The notes below the pieces were generated by a model that made no database searches, was not told where the DNA came from, and saw nothing but the letters and a program-made list of their open reading frames with translations. The position numbers and the translations under genes are program-made. From positions 1 to 54,705 of the forward strand of contig CANOFW010000020.1 of NCBI GenBank assembly GCA_947565425.1: DNA of 54,705 bases, given 5' to 3'. Every line of letters starts with the position of its first letter. The first letter of the stretch is position 1. Of the stretch, positions 1 through 9,638 are shown piece after piece. Source of the stretch: an uncultured Lachnospiraceae bacterium (GTDB taxonomy: Bacteria > Bacillota > Clostridia > Lachnospirales > Lachnospiraceae).

Positions 1-1093
1 TCAATTCGATTGTCATCTCTACGTTATCGCCAGGCATGCACATCTCTGTGCCTTCTGGTAAGTTGCAGACACCAGTTACGTCAGTTGTTCTGAAATAGAA
101 CTGCGGTCTGTAGTTGTTAAAGAACGGAGTATGACGTCCACCCTCGTCTTTTGTCAAAACGTATACCTGAGCGGTAAACTTTGTGTGGCAGGTAACTGTA
201 CCTGGTTTTGCCAATACCTGTCCTCTCTCGATTTCTGTTCTCTGAATACCACGAAGCAGTGCACCGATGTTATCACCAGCCTGAGCCTCATCTAACAGCT
301 TACGGAACATCTCGATACCAGTAACAACTGTCTTCTTAACTTCCTCTTTGATACCAACAATCTCAACATCCTCATTAACGTGGAGAACACCACGCTCTAC
401 TCTACCAGTTGCAACTGTACCACGTCCGGTAATTGTGAAGATATCCTCGATAGGCATCAGGAACGGCTGATCTACTGCACGCTGAGGATCCGGAATATAA
501 TCATCAACAGTTGCCATCAGTTCCATAACCTTGTCGCCCCACTCTCCGCTCGGATCTTCCAGAGCCTTCAAAGCAGAACCTTTTACGATCGGACAATCAG
601 AGAATTCATACTCTTCCAATACTTCTGTGATTTCCATCTCTACTAACTCAAGCAGCTCCTCATCGTCTACCATGTCGCATTTGTTCATGAATACAACGAT
701 ATAAGGAACACCTACCTGACGAGACAAGAGGATATGCTCTTTTGTCTGAGCCATAACACCGTCAGTAGCAGCAACTACGAGGATAGCGCCGTCCATCTGT
801 GCAGCACCAGTAATCATGTTCTTTACATAGTCAGCATGGCCTGGGCAGTCAACGTGTGCATAATGTCTCTTCTCTGTCTCATACTCAACGTGAGCGGTAG
901 AGATTGTGATACCTCTTTCTCTCTCTTCGGGAGCTTTATCAATATTTTCGAAATCAGTAGCTTCGTTTCCGGCAACTCTCTCAGACAAAACTTTTGTGAT
1001 AGCAGCTGTCAAAGTTGTCTTACCATGGTCAACGTGACCAATGGTTCCGATATTACAATGCGGTTTTGTTCTCTCAAATTTAGCTTTAGCCAT
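1..1093 (-). CDS. tuf: Elongation factor Tu, 3' end cut by window edge
   Basis: Translation GTPase that delivers aminoacyl-tRNA to the ribosome. The visible 364 residues begin [20 protein letters not shown] and carry the GTPase motifs GHVDHGKTT (P-loop), DCPGHADY (switch II) and NKCD, followed by the start of domain III. About 30 C-terminal residues lie beyond position 1, judged against the usual length near 397. The start ATG at 1093 has an AGGAGG site 9-10 bases upstream. It follows fusA in the same direction with a 105-base gap that holds its own promoter, so it can be expressed apart from the rest of the str operon. Identity is certain. Confidence 0.98.
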   Translation of the reverse strand, partial: MAKAKFERTKPHCNIGTIGHVDHGKTTLTAAITKVLSERVAGNEATDFENIDKAPEERERGITISTAHVEYETEKRHYAHVDCPGHADYVKNMITGAAQMDGAILVVAATDGVMAQTKEHILLSRQVGVPYIVVFMNKCDMVDDEELLELVEMEITEVLEEYEFSDCPIVKGSALKALEDPSGEWGDKVMELMATVDDYIPDPQRAVDQPFLMPIEDIFTITGRGTVATGRVERGVLHVNEDVEIVGIKEEVKKTVVTGIEMFRKLLDEAQAGDNIGALLRGIQRTEIERGQVLAKPGTVTCHTKFTAQVYVLTKDEGGRHTPFFNNYRPQFYFRTTDVTGVCNLPEGTEMCMPGDNVEMTIEL

Positions 1094-1158
1094 TTTATAA
1101 CGTCCTCCTTCATTTATGCCCTCTTTGGGCTTTCTCAATTTTAAATCAGCTATTTATG

Positions 1159-1187
1159 ATTATATTCGATAATTATAGGATTTTCAA
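1159..1187 (-). promoter_or_regulatory. Sigma-A promoter of tuf
   Basis: On the minus strand TTGAAA (1187-1182) and a perfect TATAAT (1164-1159) are separated by exactly 17 bases, between the fusA stop and the tuf start. This gives tuf a dedicated promoter in addition to read-through from fusA. A short GCCC/GGGC hairpin lies in the leader just ahead of the ribosome binding site. Confidence 0.8.
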
Positions 1188-1198
1188 GTCTTTTCTTC

Positions 1199-3313
1199 CT
1201 ATTCTTTCGCAGAAATAACTTTTTCCTGTACCGACTTTGGAACTTGTTCATATTTCTCAAAGAACATGGAATAATTACCACGTCCCTGCGTCCTGGAACG
1301 AAGGTCTGTAGAGTAACCGAACATCTCTGCAAGCGGTACAAACGCACGTACAATCTTGCCGCCGCCCAAGTCATCCATGCCTTCAATACGTCCACGGCGA
1401 GAGTTGATATCACCGATAACATCTCCCATGTATTCCTCCGGCATTGTCACTTCCACTTTCATGATTGGCTCTAACAGTACCGGTGTAGCTTTCTTCATAG
1501 CCTCCTTGAATGCCATAGAACCGGCGATATGGAATGCCATTTCCGAAGAGTCTACTTCATGGTAGGAACCGTCGTATACGGTAGCATGCACACCCACAAC
1601 CGGGAATCCTGCCAAAATACCTGCTTTGGTTGCCTCTTCAATACCTTCACCGACTGCGGGGATATATTCCTTGGGAATCGCACCGCCGACAACCTCGGAG
1701 TCAAACTTAAACAATTCTTCTCCATTGGCATCCATCGGCTCAAATCTAACTTTACAGTGTCCGTACTGTCCACGTCCACCAGACTGTTTTGCATATTTGT
1801 ATTCCTGATCGATTGGCTTGGTAAACGTCTCTTTATACGCAACCTGAGGTGCTCCGACATTTGCCTCTACCTTGAACTCACGAAGAAGACGGTCAACAAT
1901 AATTTCCAAATGCAACTCACCCATACCGGCAATGATGGTCTGTCCCGTCTCGGTATTGGTATGTGCACGGAATGTCGGGTCTTCTTCTGCAAGCTTAGCG
2001 AGCGCCTCACCCATCTTGCCCTGACCTGCTTTCGTCTTAGGCTCAATTGCCAGCTCAATAACCGGCTCCGGGAATTCCATAGACTCTAAGATTACCGGGT
2101 GCTGATCATCACAGATGGTATCGCCCGTACTGGTAAACTTAAATCCAACTGCTGCTGCAATATCTCCAGAATAAACTTTATCAAGCTCAGCCCTCTTGTT
2201 TGCATGCATCTGCAAAATACGTCCTACACGTTCTTTTTTGCCCTTAGTCGCATTCAATACATAAGAACCAGAATTCATGGTTCCAGAGTAAACACGGAAG
2301 AATGCCAGCTTTCCAACAAAGGGGTCTGTCATAATCTTAAAAGCAAGTGCAGAGAAGGGCTCCTCATCGGAAGAATGTCTCTCTGTCTCATTTCCCTCAA
2401 GATCTACACCCTTAATTGCCGGAATATCTGTAGGAGCAGGCATATAGTCCAAGATTGCATCCAACAATTTCTGAACTCCCTTGTTGCGGTAAGCAGAACC
2501 GCAGCATACCGGAACTGCTGTACACTCGCAAGTTCCTTTTCTTAATGCCGCTTTCAGCGCTTCCACAGAAGGCTCTTTGTCCTCCAGGAACTCCATCATC
2601 AGATCATCATCTAACTCACAAATTTTTTCAATTAACTCAGAACGATACAATTCTGCATCATCCTTCATATCATCTGGAATATCAGTGATCGAAATGTCAT
2701 CGCCTTTATCATCATTGTAAATGTAGGCTTTCATTTCAAACAAATCGATAATTCCTCTAAAGTCATCTTCTTTGCCAATCGGCAATTGAAGAATAATCGC
2801 ATTTTTTCCTAAACGTGTCTTAATCTGATCTACAGCTCCGTAGAAATTCGCTCCTAAAATGTCCATCTTATTGATGAATGCCATTCTAGGTACGTTATAG
2901 GTGTCAGCCTGACGCCATACGTTCTCAGACTGAGGCTCTACCCCGCCTTTTGCGCAGAAAACACCGACTGCGCCGTCAAGCACACGGAGCGAACGCTCAA
3001 CCTCAACCGTAAAGTCAACGTGTCCCGGAGTATCAATAATATTGATACGATGCTCTAAAGCGCCATCCTTGGGCTTGCAGTTTTCCTGCTCTGTCCAGTG
3101 ACAAGTTGTAGCGGCTGAAGTAATCGTGATACCCCTTTCCTGCTCCTGCTCCATCCAGTCCATGGTAGCAGTACCCTCATGAGTATCACCAATCTTATAA
3201 TTAACACCAGTATAATAAAGAATACGCTCGGTCAATGTCGTTTTACCGGCATCAATATGCGCCATAATACCGATATTTCTGGTTCTCTCTAATGGATATT
3301 CTCTTCCAGCCAA
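1199..3313 (-). CDS. fusA: Elongation factor G
   Basis: Ribosomal translocase GTPase, 704 residues, the full family length. Motifs seen: [12 protein letters not shown] near residues 14-25, GITITSAAT (switch I), DTPGHVDF, and NKMD; the C-terminal domains IV-V include [20 protein letters not shown]. The start is a TTG codon at 3313-3311, supported by AGGAGG eight bases upstream and by alignment of [16 protein letters not shown] with other EF-G starts. It follows rpsG after 78 bases and precedes tuf, the standard str operon order. Confidence 0.98.
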   Translation of the reverse strand: MAGREYPLERTRNIGIMAHIDAGKTTLTERILYYTGVNYKIGDTHEGTATMDWMEQEQERGITITSAATTCHWTEQENCKPKDGALEHRINIIDTPGHVDFTVEVERSLRVLDGAVGVFCAKGGVEPQSENVWRQADTYNVPRMAFINKMDILGANFYGAVDQIKTRLGKNAIILQLPIGKEDDFRGIIDLFEMKAYIYNDDKGDDISITDIPDDMKDDAELYRSELIEKICELDDDLMMEFLEDKEPSVEALKAALRKGTCECTAVPVCCGSAYRNKGVQKLLDAILDYMPAPTDIPAIKGVDLEGNETERHSSDEEPFSALAFKIMTDPFVGKLAFFRVYSGTMNSGSYVLNATKGKKERVGRILQMHANKRAELDKVYSGDIAAAVGFKFTSTGDTICDDQHPVILESMEFPEPVIELAIEPKTKAGQGKMGEALAKLAEEDPTFRAHTNTETGQTIIAGMGELHLEIIVDRLLREFKVEANVGAPQVAYKETFTKPIDQEYKYAKQSGGRGQYGHCKVRFEPMDANGEELFKFDSEVVGGAIPKEYIPAVGEGIEEATKAGILAGFPVVGVHATVYDGSYHEVDSSEMAFHIAGSMAFKEAMKKATPVLLEPIMKVEVTMPEEYMGDVIGDINSRRGRIEGMDDLGGGKIVRAFVPLAEMFGYSTDLRSRTQGRGNYSMFFEKYEQVPKSVQEKVISAKE

Positions 3314-3391
3314 GGTTCTTTCCTCCTAAATTTATATAACAGAAACAATTATTTTCACTTCTCAGCTCTTACGTTTCACATAAATGAACGC

Positions 3392-4144
<753 letters not shown>

Positions 4145-4567
4145 TTATTTCTTAGCGTCTTTCGGCCTCTTTGCACCATATTTGGAACGTGCCTGGCGTC
4201 TGTTTGCAACACCTGCGGTATCTAATGTTCCACGAATGATATGGTATCTGGTACCTGGTAAGTCTTTTACTCTTCCGCCGCGGATAAGAACAACGCTATG
4301 CTCCTGCAAGTTGTGGCCTTCACCCGGAATGTAGGATGTAACCTCAATTCCGTTAGAGAGACGTACTCTGGCGATTTTACGGAGAGCAGAGTTAGGTTTC
4401 TTAGGGGTTGCAGTCTTAACTGCGGTACAAACACCTCTCTTCTGTGGCGAAGCATTGTCCGTCGGGCGTTTCTTCAAAGAATTATACCCTTTCTGCAAAG
4501 CCGGTGCTGTAGACTTCTTCTCAGATGTCTGTCTTCCCTTTCTTACTAACTGGTTAAATGTTGGCAT
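4145..4567 (-). CDS. rpsL: 30S ribosomal protein S12
   Basis: Decoding-centre ribosomal protein, 140 residues. The start [13 protein letters not shown] uses ATG 4567 with AGGAGG eight bases upstream; an upstream in-frame GTG overlaps that ribosome binding site. The motifs [10 protein letters not shown] and [10 protein letters not shown], which carry the classical streptomycin-resistance positions, have the ordinary lysines at both places. The insert between residues 17 and 44 (about [20 protein letters not shown]) marks the longer S12 form common in Firmicutes. It heads the rpsL-rpsG-fusA-tuf unit and has its own strong promoter. Confidence 0.98.
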   Translation of the reverse strand: MPTFNQLVRKGRQTSEKKSTAPALQKGYNSLKKRPTDNASPQKRGVCTAVKTATPKKPNSALRKIARVRLSNGIEVTSYIPGEGHNLQEHSVVLIRGGRVKDLPGTRYHIIRGTLDTAGVANRRQARSKYGAKRPKDAKK

Positions 4568-4617
4568 TCTTTTCACCTCCTATAAGATTATATGTGCCTG
4601 TTTATGCACGCTAAATC

Positions 4618-4646
4618 ATTATATAAGGTTAAAATCATCATGTCAA
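4618..4646 (-). promoter_or_regulatory. Consensus promoter of the rpsL-rpsG-fusA unit
   Basis: The minus strand carries a perfect TTGACA (4646-4641), a 17-base spacer and a perfect TATAAT (4623-4618), about 50 bases before the rpsL start. In many relatives rpsL is read from the rpoBC promoter; this strong local promoter fits the separation of the two blocks here. Confidence 0.9.
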
Positions 4647-4758
4647 GGACTTTTTCTAATTTTTCCCGCTTTTCAAAAATGTATACATTTTAAAAAACTG
4701 TAATAGCTATGCTGTTTTTCAGAAAAGTGGAAATTGAGTGAAAGTTTAGTTGGAAAGA

Positions 4759-4820
4759 TTGACAAAAGCAGTGCCATGATTTATTATATAATAATCGTTA
4801 TATAATTTTTGTTATATAAC
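4759..4820 (+). promoter_or_regulatory. Promoter and triple palindromic operator of first TetR/CPBP pair
   Basis: TTGACA at 4759-4764 and TATTAT at 4782-4787 are 17 bases apart. Overlapping and following the -10 box are three ten-base elements of the form (A/G)TTATATAA(T/C): ATTATATAAT at 4784, GTTATATAAT at 4797 and the perfect palindrome GTTATATAAC at 4811, spaced 13-14 bases. Their position suits repression by the TetR protein encoded immediately downstream. Autoregulation is inferred. Confidence 0.65.
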
Positions 4821-4847
4821 ATAAATTATCAAAAGGAGGATAACGTC

Positions 4848-5417
4848 ATGCCGCCAAAACCTAAAATCACACGAGATATGGTTATTGTCGCTGCATTTGA
4901 AGTTGCACGTAAAACAGGTGCAGAAAATATCAATGCAAGGACAGTGTCAAAAAAGCTGAATTGTTCCACACAGCCTGTCATGTATCATTTTTCAACAATT
5001 GATGAATTGAAAAAGACAGTCTATGCAAAGGCAGACAACTATCATTCGGAATATCTGATGAATATAGAAAATCCACAAAAAGGCGTTATGCTTGGGATAG
5101 GATTGAACTATATCCGATTTGCGGTTGAAGAACCGCATTTATTCCGTTTTCTTTTTCAGTCAAATTTTTTTACTGGAACTACTCTGCTCGAAATGATAGA
5201 CTCCGAAGAACTTACACCTGTAATTTCTGTTATGCAGGAAACAATCGGAGGAAGTATAGAGCAAGTGAAAGAAATATTTTTGACAATTTTTCTGTTTGCT
5301 CATGGGTATGCAAGTATCATTGCCAACAATTCATTGGCGTATGATGAAAAACTTGTAGCGTCCCATTTGGAGCATACATATAAAGGCGCAGTTTTAGCTA
5401 CTCAGGAGGAAGCATAA
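4848..5417 (+). CDS. TetR-family regulator with WHG-like C-terminal domain
   Basis: 189-residue one-component repressor. Residues 1-55 form the DNA-binding helix-turn-helix (ITRDMVIVAAFEVARKTG ... VSKKLNCSTQPVMYHF). The C-terminal ligand-sensing half contains a GLNYIRFAVEEPHLFRFLFQ stretch, similar to the TetR_C/WHG group. The start at ATG 4848 is set by AAGGAGG eight bases before it; an upstream ATG lacks such a site. It overlaps the next gene by one base (TAATG), so the regulator and the CPBP protease are co-translated. It probably binds the palindromes in front of itself. A second, related regulator lies at 6523-7119. Ligand unknown. Confidence 0.85.
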   Translation: MPPKPKITRDMVIVAAFEVARKTGAENINARTVSKKLNCSTQPVMYHFSTIDELKKTVYAKADNYHSEYLMNIENPQKGVMLGIGLNYIRFAVEEPHLFRFLFQSNFFTGTTLLEMIDSEELTPVISVMQETIGGSIEQVKEIFLTIFLFAHGYASIIANNSLAYDEKLVASHLEHTYKGAVLATQEEA

Positions 5418-6148
5418 TGAAAAAGTTATATGAAAAAAATGAATTGACATTTGCACTTGTATGGATTGGAATTTATTGCGTTTTGCAATCCTTAGCCAAT
5501 TCACTTAACGAAATAATCGGCATTGAAAACTTTGTAAGTGCTATTTTGGGCATCATACAGACTATTGTTTTATTTTCCTTTATGCAACAAAACAGGTTAC
5601 TTGAAAAGTACGGGCTTTGTAAATCATCTGTTTCTGCCCACCGTTTTTTGTATTATATTCCATTGATTATCTTGGCTTCAAATAATCTTTGGAATGGGGT
5701 TACGGTGAACTACTCTTGGTTAGAAATGGTCTGTCATGTCTGCCTTATGCTTTGTGTTGGATTTATAGAAGAATTGATTTTCCGAGGCTTCCTTTTTCGG
5801 GCGATTGCGAAAGACAATGTAAAGATAGCGATTATCATTTCAAGCATTACATTTGGTATCGGTCATTTGCTGAACTTAGTAAATGGCAGAGGTATGGGAC
5901 TTGTAGCAAATCTGTTTCAAGTTATGGGAGCGATTGCTTTTGGTTTTCTGTTTGTAATTTTGTTTTATTGCAGCGGAAGTTTACTCCCGTGTATCATAGC
6001 CCATTCTACAATAAACATACTTAGTGCTTTTACAAATAAAACAGGTCTAACTGTAGAGAAGCGCATTGCATTTATGTTGATTGAATTTATAATTATCGCT
6101 ATTTATGTCTTTATCCTCACAAAAACATTACCGAAAAACAAGATATAG
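5417..6148 (+). CDS. CPBP-family intramembrane protease
   Basis: 243-residue polytopic membrane protein (about seven hydrophobic segments). The CPBP (Abi/CAAX) signatures are intact: EELIFRGFLFRAI (EExxxR), FGIGH (FxxxH) and a later HSTINIL (HxxxN), consistent with an intramembrane glutamic-type protease. Family members process CAAX proteins in eukaryotes and are linked to bacteriocin self-immunity or maturation in Gram-positive bacteria. It overlaps the TetR gene by one base. No bacteriocin precursor or exporter is visible nearby, so the substrate is unknown. Confidence 0.85.
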   Translation: MKKLYEKNELTFALVWIGIYCVLQSLANSLNEIIGIENFVSAILGIIQTIVLFSFMQQNRLLEKYGLCKSSVSAHRFLYYIPLIILASNNLWNGVTVNYSWLEMVCHVCLMLCVGFIEELIFRGFLFRAIAKDNVKIAIIISSITFGIGHLLNLVNGRGMGLVANLFQVMGAIAFGFLFVILFYCSGSLLPCIIAHSTINILSAFTNKTGLTVEKRIAFMLIEFIIIAIYVFILTKTLPKNKI

Positions 6149-6446
6149 GAACAATTTGAAGGACCTTGCATAATAACTCTGCCGCCATAACTAAAACAGG
6201 CTTTTGATATTTACAAAGATTTTTACAGCTTTCATTCTTGGGCATAACAGTTCCTGTGTAAATGAAAACACCAAATAGCAGGAATCAGCACGGCTCATAA
6301 GATGCTATCTTCTTCATTTTCCTCTTCCTACATACTATTATACTATTTGACTAATATTACTCGATAGTTAATTTAAGCGTTGTTATATGGCTGTAGCCAT
6401 AAAAACCACAACTATTCATTATAGAATTTGATTTTCTAAACCTTGC
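6149..6446. other. Intergenic region between the two TetR/CPBP pairs
   Basis: About 300 AT-rich bases following the first CPBP gene. I found no coding sequence, RNA gene or convincing terminator in it. Confidence 0.5.
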
Positions 6447-6507
6447 TTGACATTTTAATAATTGCATGTCATACTATAAATGTATTTACAATAAATTAGT
6501 TTATAGT
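6447..6507 (+). promoter_or_regulatory. Promoter and inverted-repeat operator of second TetR/CPBP pair
   Basis: TTGACA at 6447-6452 is followed after 19 bases by TACTAT, a plausible though not ideal -10. An eight-base perfect inverted repeat, ACTATAAA (6473-6480) and TTTATAGT (6500-6507), separated by 19 bases, overlaps the -10 and the transcription start region. Its placement suggests an operator for the TetR protein starting at 6523. Confidence 0.55.
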
Positions 6508-6522
6508 GTTTGAGGTGACAAT

Positions 6523-7119
6523 ATGCCAAGCAGTCCGAAAATTTCGAAAGAAGCTATATTACAACATGCTTTAGAGATGTTGATACAAGATGGATATTCT
6601 TCGATTAATATTAAATCATTGGCAAAGAGAATTGGTTGCTCTACGCAGCCAATTTCATGGCAGTTTGGTAATATGGAAAACTTTCGTAACGCATTGACAG
6701 AATATGCGTTACATTATGCGAATGATAAAATGCTTTCTGCTTCGCAGGGTATGCCAGCTTTTTCAAATGTAGGAATCGGATATATTGATATTGCATTTGA
6801 CGAACCGAATCTATTTCGATATCTGTATATGAGCGGCGAAAGTGGATATCACGCTGGCGGCTTTGATATTCTCACAAATGCTGATACAAACTCTAATATG
6901 GTAAAACAGATTGCAGAACAATCAGGAATATCCGTTGATAAAGTAAAGGATTTTTTTAGGAACACCATAATTTACACGCATGGACTTGCTTGCTTTATTG
7001 TATCTGGTTTGATAACAGCAACCAAAGAAGAACTGTATGCAATGATTAACCAAGGAGCACATGGTTTTATGATACAAGCTGGTTTTGATTTAAACAAGGA
7101 GCAATACAATGGCAGCTAG
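6523..7119 (+). CDS. TetR-family regulator, second copy
   Basis: 198 residues with an N-terminal helix-turn-helix (ISKEAILQHALEMLIQDG ... LAKRIGCSTQPISWQF) and a ligand domain with IGYIDIAFDEPNLFRYLYM, matching the same region of the regulator at 4848-5417. The two are diverged paralogues: both have the rare (N/G)CSTQP turn in the recognition-helix region. Start ATG 6523 is preceded by GAGGTG. The 3' end overlaps the next CPBP gene by 11 bases, so the two are coupled. Likely an autorepressor acting on the inverted repeat just upstream. Confidence 0.85.
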   Translation: MPSSPKISKEAILQHALEMLIQDGYSSINIKSLAKRIGCSTQPISWQFGNMENFRNALTEYALHYANDKMLSASQGMPAFSNVGIGYIDIAFDEPNLFRYLYMSGESGYHAGGFDILTNADTNSNMVKQIAEQSGISVDKVKDFFRNTIIYTHGLACFIVSGLITATKEELYAMINQGAHGFMIQAGFDLNKEQYNGS

Positions 7120-8011
7120 AACAAAAGACATTACCAAAAATCGAATAATTGTTTTTCTCTCAATTGTATTTGGCATATTATATATTCCCTGGATGATTGG
7201 TATCATTATACCGAGCCTTGGAGAAACAGTATATGCAATTATTAGTTTTCCGCTTGTATTTATGGGAACGCCTGCTCTAGCTGTTTTTATCACACGAAAG
7301 CTTACAAAGGATAAAACACCACTAAATTTCAGTACAAAAATTTTCCAAAATAAGAAGGCATTATTATTTTCTACACTGCTTCCCGGTGCAGCTATCTTTC
7401 TGGGTACCGTATTATTCTTTTTGATATTTCCTGAAGATTTAGATTTTCAAGGCAGATATATTACAGAAACATACGGCGCATTTGGAGCGCCACAAGATAT
7501 TCAACTGACAATTGGCTCTATGTTCCTTATGGGATTCATTGTTTATGCGATATCATCTGTTGCATTCCCAATATGGTACATAGCCCTCGGTGAAGATATT
7601 GGCTGGCAGGGATACATGCTTCCTTTACTATGCAAAAAAATATCTGTAAAAGCTGCCGTTATCATAAATGGCGTATTATGGGGGTTCGCTCATGCTCCCT
7701 TAATTTATTATGGAATGAATTATGGCACCGATTATTGTGGCGCGCCCTATACCGGAATAGCAATGATGATTTTAGTGACTATTGTATTGGGAATATGGAT
7801 GTCTTATATAACCTTACGAACAAAGAATTTTATGTACGCAGCAATTCTTCATGGATCTGCTGATATTATCGGAGAAGCTGGTGTTTGGATATCAAAATCA
7901 ACAAAAAGCAGTTTACTTGGCCCCACACCGCCAGGAATTATTGGTTTAAGTTTTTTGCTGATAGGAGCAGTGATATTGTTCTTTAGGATGCCTTGCGACA
8001 TAGAAAAATAA
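7109..8011 (+). CDS. CPBP-family membrane protein, divergent active-site motif
   Basis: 300-residue integral membrane protein. A CPBP-type region is recognisable as GEDIGWQGYMLPLL followed by WGFAHAPL. Compared with the canonical EExxxR motif the second acidic residue is Asp and the Arg is replaced by Gln, while the first Glu and the FxxxH-like histidine remain. It may be a protease of a variant subfamily or a non-catalytic member. AAGGAG lies seven bases before ATG 7109, within the end of the TetR gene. It is longer and not closely similar in sequence to the CPBP protein at 5417-6148. Confidence 0.75.
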   Translation: MAARTKDITKNRIIVFLSIVFGILYIPWMIGIIIPSLGETVYAIISFPLVFMGTPALAVFITRKLTKDKTPLNFSTKIFQNKKALLFSTLLPGAAIFLGTVLFFLIFPEDLDFQGRYITETYGAFGAPQDIQLTIGSMFLMGFIVYAISSVAFPIWYIALGEDIGWQGYMLPLLCKKISVKAAVIINGVLWGFAHAPLIYYGMNYGTDYCGAPYTGIAMMILVTIVLGIWMSYITLRTKNFMYAAILHGSADIIGEAGVWISKSTKSSLLGPTPPGIIGLSFLLIGAVILFFRMPCDIEK

Positions 8012-8122
8012 GTACCACGTTTACGTAAAATCAATGCATGTAATTGCAAGGCTGTCGCGCTAACATAATGTACAAATCAGTGACCTATGAAACGAGTGAA
8101 TATATTATGCGACAATACCAAA

Positions 8123-8141
8123 AGGGCGCTTCCTGCGCCCT
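8123..8141 (-). terminator. Terminator of the hemerythrin/receiver gene
   Basis: AGGGCGC-AGGAA-GCGCCCT on the minus strand (seven-base GC-rich stem, five-base loop) followed by TTTT, 14 bases past the stop codon at 8155. The plus strand lacks a T run, so it is best read for the leftward gene. Confidence 0.8.
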
Positions 8142-8154
8142 CCTGCAATTTTCT

Positions 8155-9531
8155 TTATACTTTAGCCTCTTTCTTTTTAAAATAGTCATCAATATTTTTC
8201 TTTATTTCTTCTGGTTTCAACGACTTAACCAGATACCCCGCCGGTTTTAAAGGAATAATCTTATGTACGGTTTCCTTTGACACATTCGCTGTGAGGAAAT
8301 ACACCGGGATATCTGCAAAATCTTCGTCTGAGCGCATCATCTCCAAGACCACGCTTCCATTGCAGATAGGCATCTCATAATCCAACAGAATTAAATCCGG
8401 CACTCCCAGTGTCATGCACTTGAAAGCGGCAATCCCTGATTTTGCAACCTCAACTGCATAATCGTCGCCTAATAAATCCAGCATTGCCCGACGCACAACC
8501 TCCGAATCGTCTACAACCAGAATTTTCTTCTTACGGTTGATATCGCCCTTTTTGACACTTCCCACTTCATTATCATTGAGATAATTTTTAATTTCAGACA
8601 TCGCCGTCTCTGCCTTGATGGTGGTGCCTTCTGACTCGCTCTCAAACAAATGCGGAGCGATCACACAATAAGCAAAATATCCTTCTCCGGTATCAAACAA
8701 GAGACTGGACTGCGGATTATCCCTGTCAAGATTCTTGCGAAACTGCTCATAATTCAACAATTTCTCGTCCTTCATCTCATAATCGGCAGACGCCGGATAC
8801 TGCTCACTGATGCGGTGCACAAACTGCTGCGCCATATAGCGGGCAATGTTAATCACCATAACATTAATCTCTTCCGAATCAATATTCATCATACTGCCAA
8901 TCGTCTTGAGCAGAAGTTTCTCTTCAAATCCTAAAATAATCTCCCATCGCTCGCCTTTCTTCCCTACATAGGCAAGACGATAATATATGGCTTTGCCAAA
9001 ATTTTCCCCTCCATAACACTCACTGACTACGGACGCCTTCAACTGGAACATATCAGACAAAAGCTGAATAATCATATTCCGCATTGCCGCCTGCTGCTCT
9101 TCCGGCAAAAGCTCTCCCCATTTACTGACAGCCTTCCCTGTAATCGCACGATCTTCCGTCAGAGTGTGCCCAAGCAGCCACCCCGCACACACGCCAAGAA
9201 AATGTTCAATTGCTTCCGGTGAGAATGAGGACTGTGCCAGCTCTTTTTCAAGCGCCGGAAGTGTCTTCTGCCTGAAATTATCATGAAGACGCCTGTGAGT
9301 TTCAAAACCTGCATAATCAATGGAAGCCATATACTGTTCTTCCTCTGTGAAATGCTTCATTGCGTGGTCCTTAAAATACTTGATTCCTTCCTGGCAAACC
9401 CACTGGCTCTTTGACTCCTCTGTCTTGTACATAAAAAGTCTGTTCAAGATGCCAAATAATTTCTTATGCTCGTTATCAACGATTTCCACGCCAATATTAA
9501 ACCGATCCTGCCATACTAATTGATTCGCCAT
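8155..9531 (-). CDS. Hemerythrin / CheX-like / receiver three-domain protein
   Basis: 458 residues. Residues 1-130 are a bacteriohemerythrin domain with the iron-ligand pattern DNEHKKLF ... H..KHFTEEEQYM ... FETHRRLHDNF. The middle region (about 200-310) resembles the CheX-type phosphatase/adaptor fold (a hydrophobic pattern ending NVMVINIARYMAQQ); this is a weaker call. The last 120 residues are a response-regulator receiver domain: ILVVDDSE, the phospho-acceptor in LILLDYEMP, FLTAN, and the conserved Lys in the final strand. It likely couples oxygen or redox sensing to a phosphorelay or chemotaxis-like output. Start ATG 9531 has AAGGAGG upstream. It is monocistronic, with its own promoter and terminator. 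Confidence 0.85.
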   Translation of the reverse strand: MANQLVWQDRFNIGVEIVDNEHKKLFGILNRLFMYKTEESKSQWVCQEGIKYFKDHAMKHFTEEEQYMASIDYAGFETHRRLHDNFRQKTLPALEKELAQSSFSPEAIEHFLGVCAGWLLGHTLTEDRAITGKAVSKWGELLPEEQQAAMRNMIIQLLSDMFQLKASVVSECYGGENFGKAIYYRLAYVGKKGERWEIILGFEEKLLLKTIGSMMNIDSEEINVMVINIARYMAQQFVHRISEQYPASADYEMKDEKLLNYEQFRKNLDRDNPQSSLLFDTGEGYFAYCVIAPHLFESESEGTTIKAETAMSEIKNYLNDNEVGSVKKGDINRKKKILVVDDSEVVRRAMLDLLGDDYAVEVAKSGIAAFKCMTLGVPDLILLDYEMPICNGSVVLEMMRSDEDFADIPVYFLTANVSKETVHKIIPLKPAGYLVKSLKPEEIKKNIDDYFKKKEAKV

Positions 9532-9587
9532 TCCTTCCTCCTTCGATGCAATATTATACGCTCTGGTGCAGCAAGCGATTTTCTTAT

Positions 9588-9596
9588 AGTATAACA
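9588..9596 (-). promoter_or_regulatory. Extended -10 promoter of the hemerythrin/receiver gene
   Basis: TGTTATACT on the minus strand gives an extended -10 element (TG-n-TATACT) about 57 bases before the start codon. No good -35 is seen at the usual distance, which is tolerated for extended -10 promoters. Confidence 0.5.
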
Positions 9597-9638
9597 TACA
9601 ATTCACAAGAAAAACAGCCGTTTTTCAGACTAATTTAT

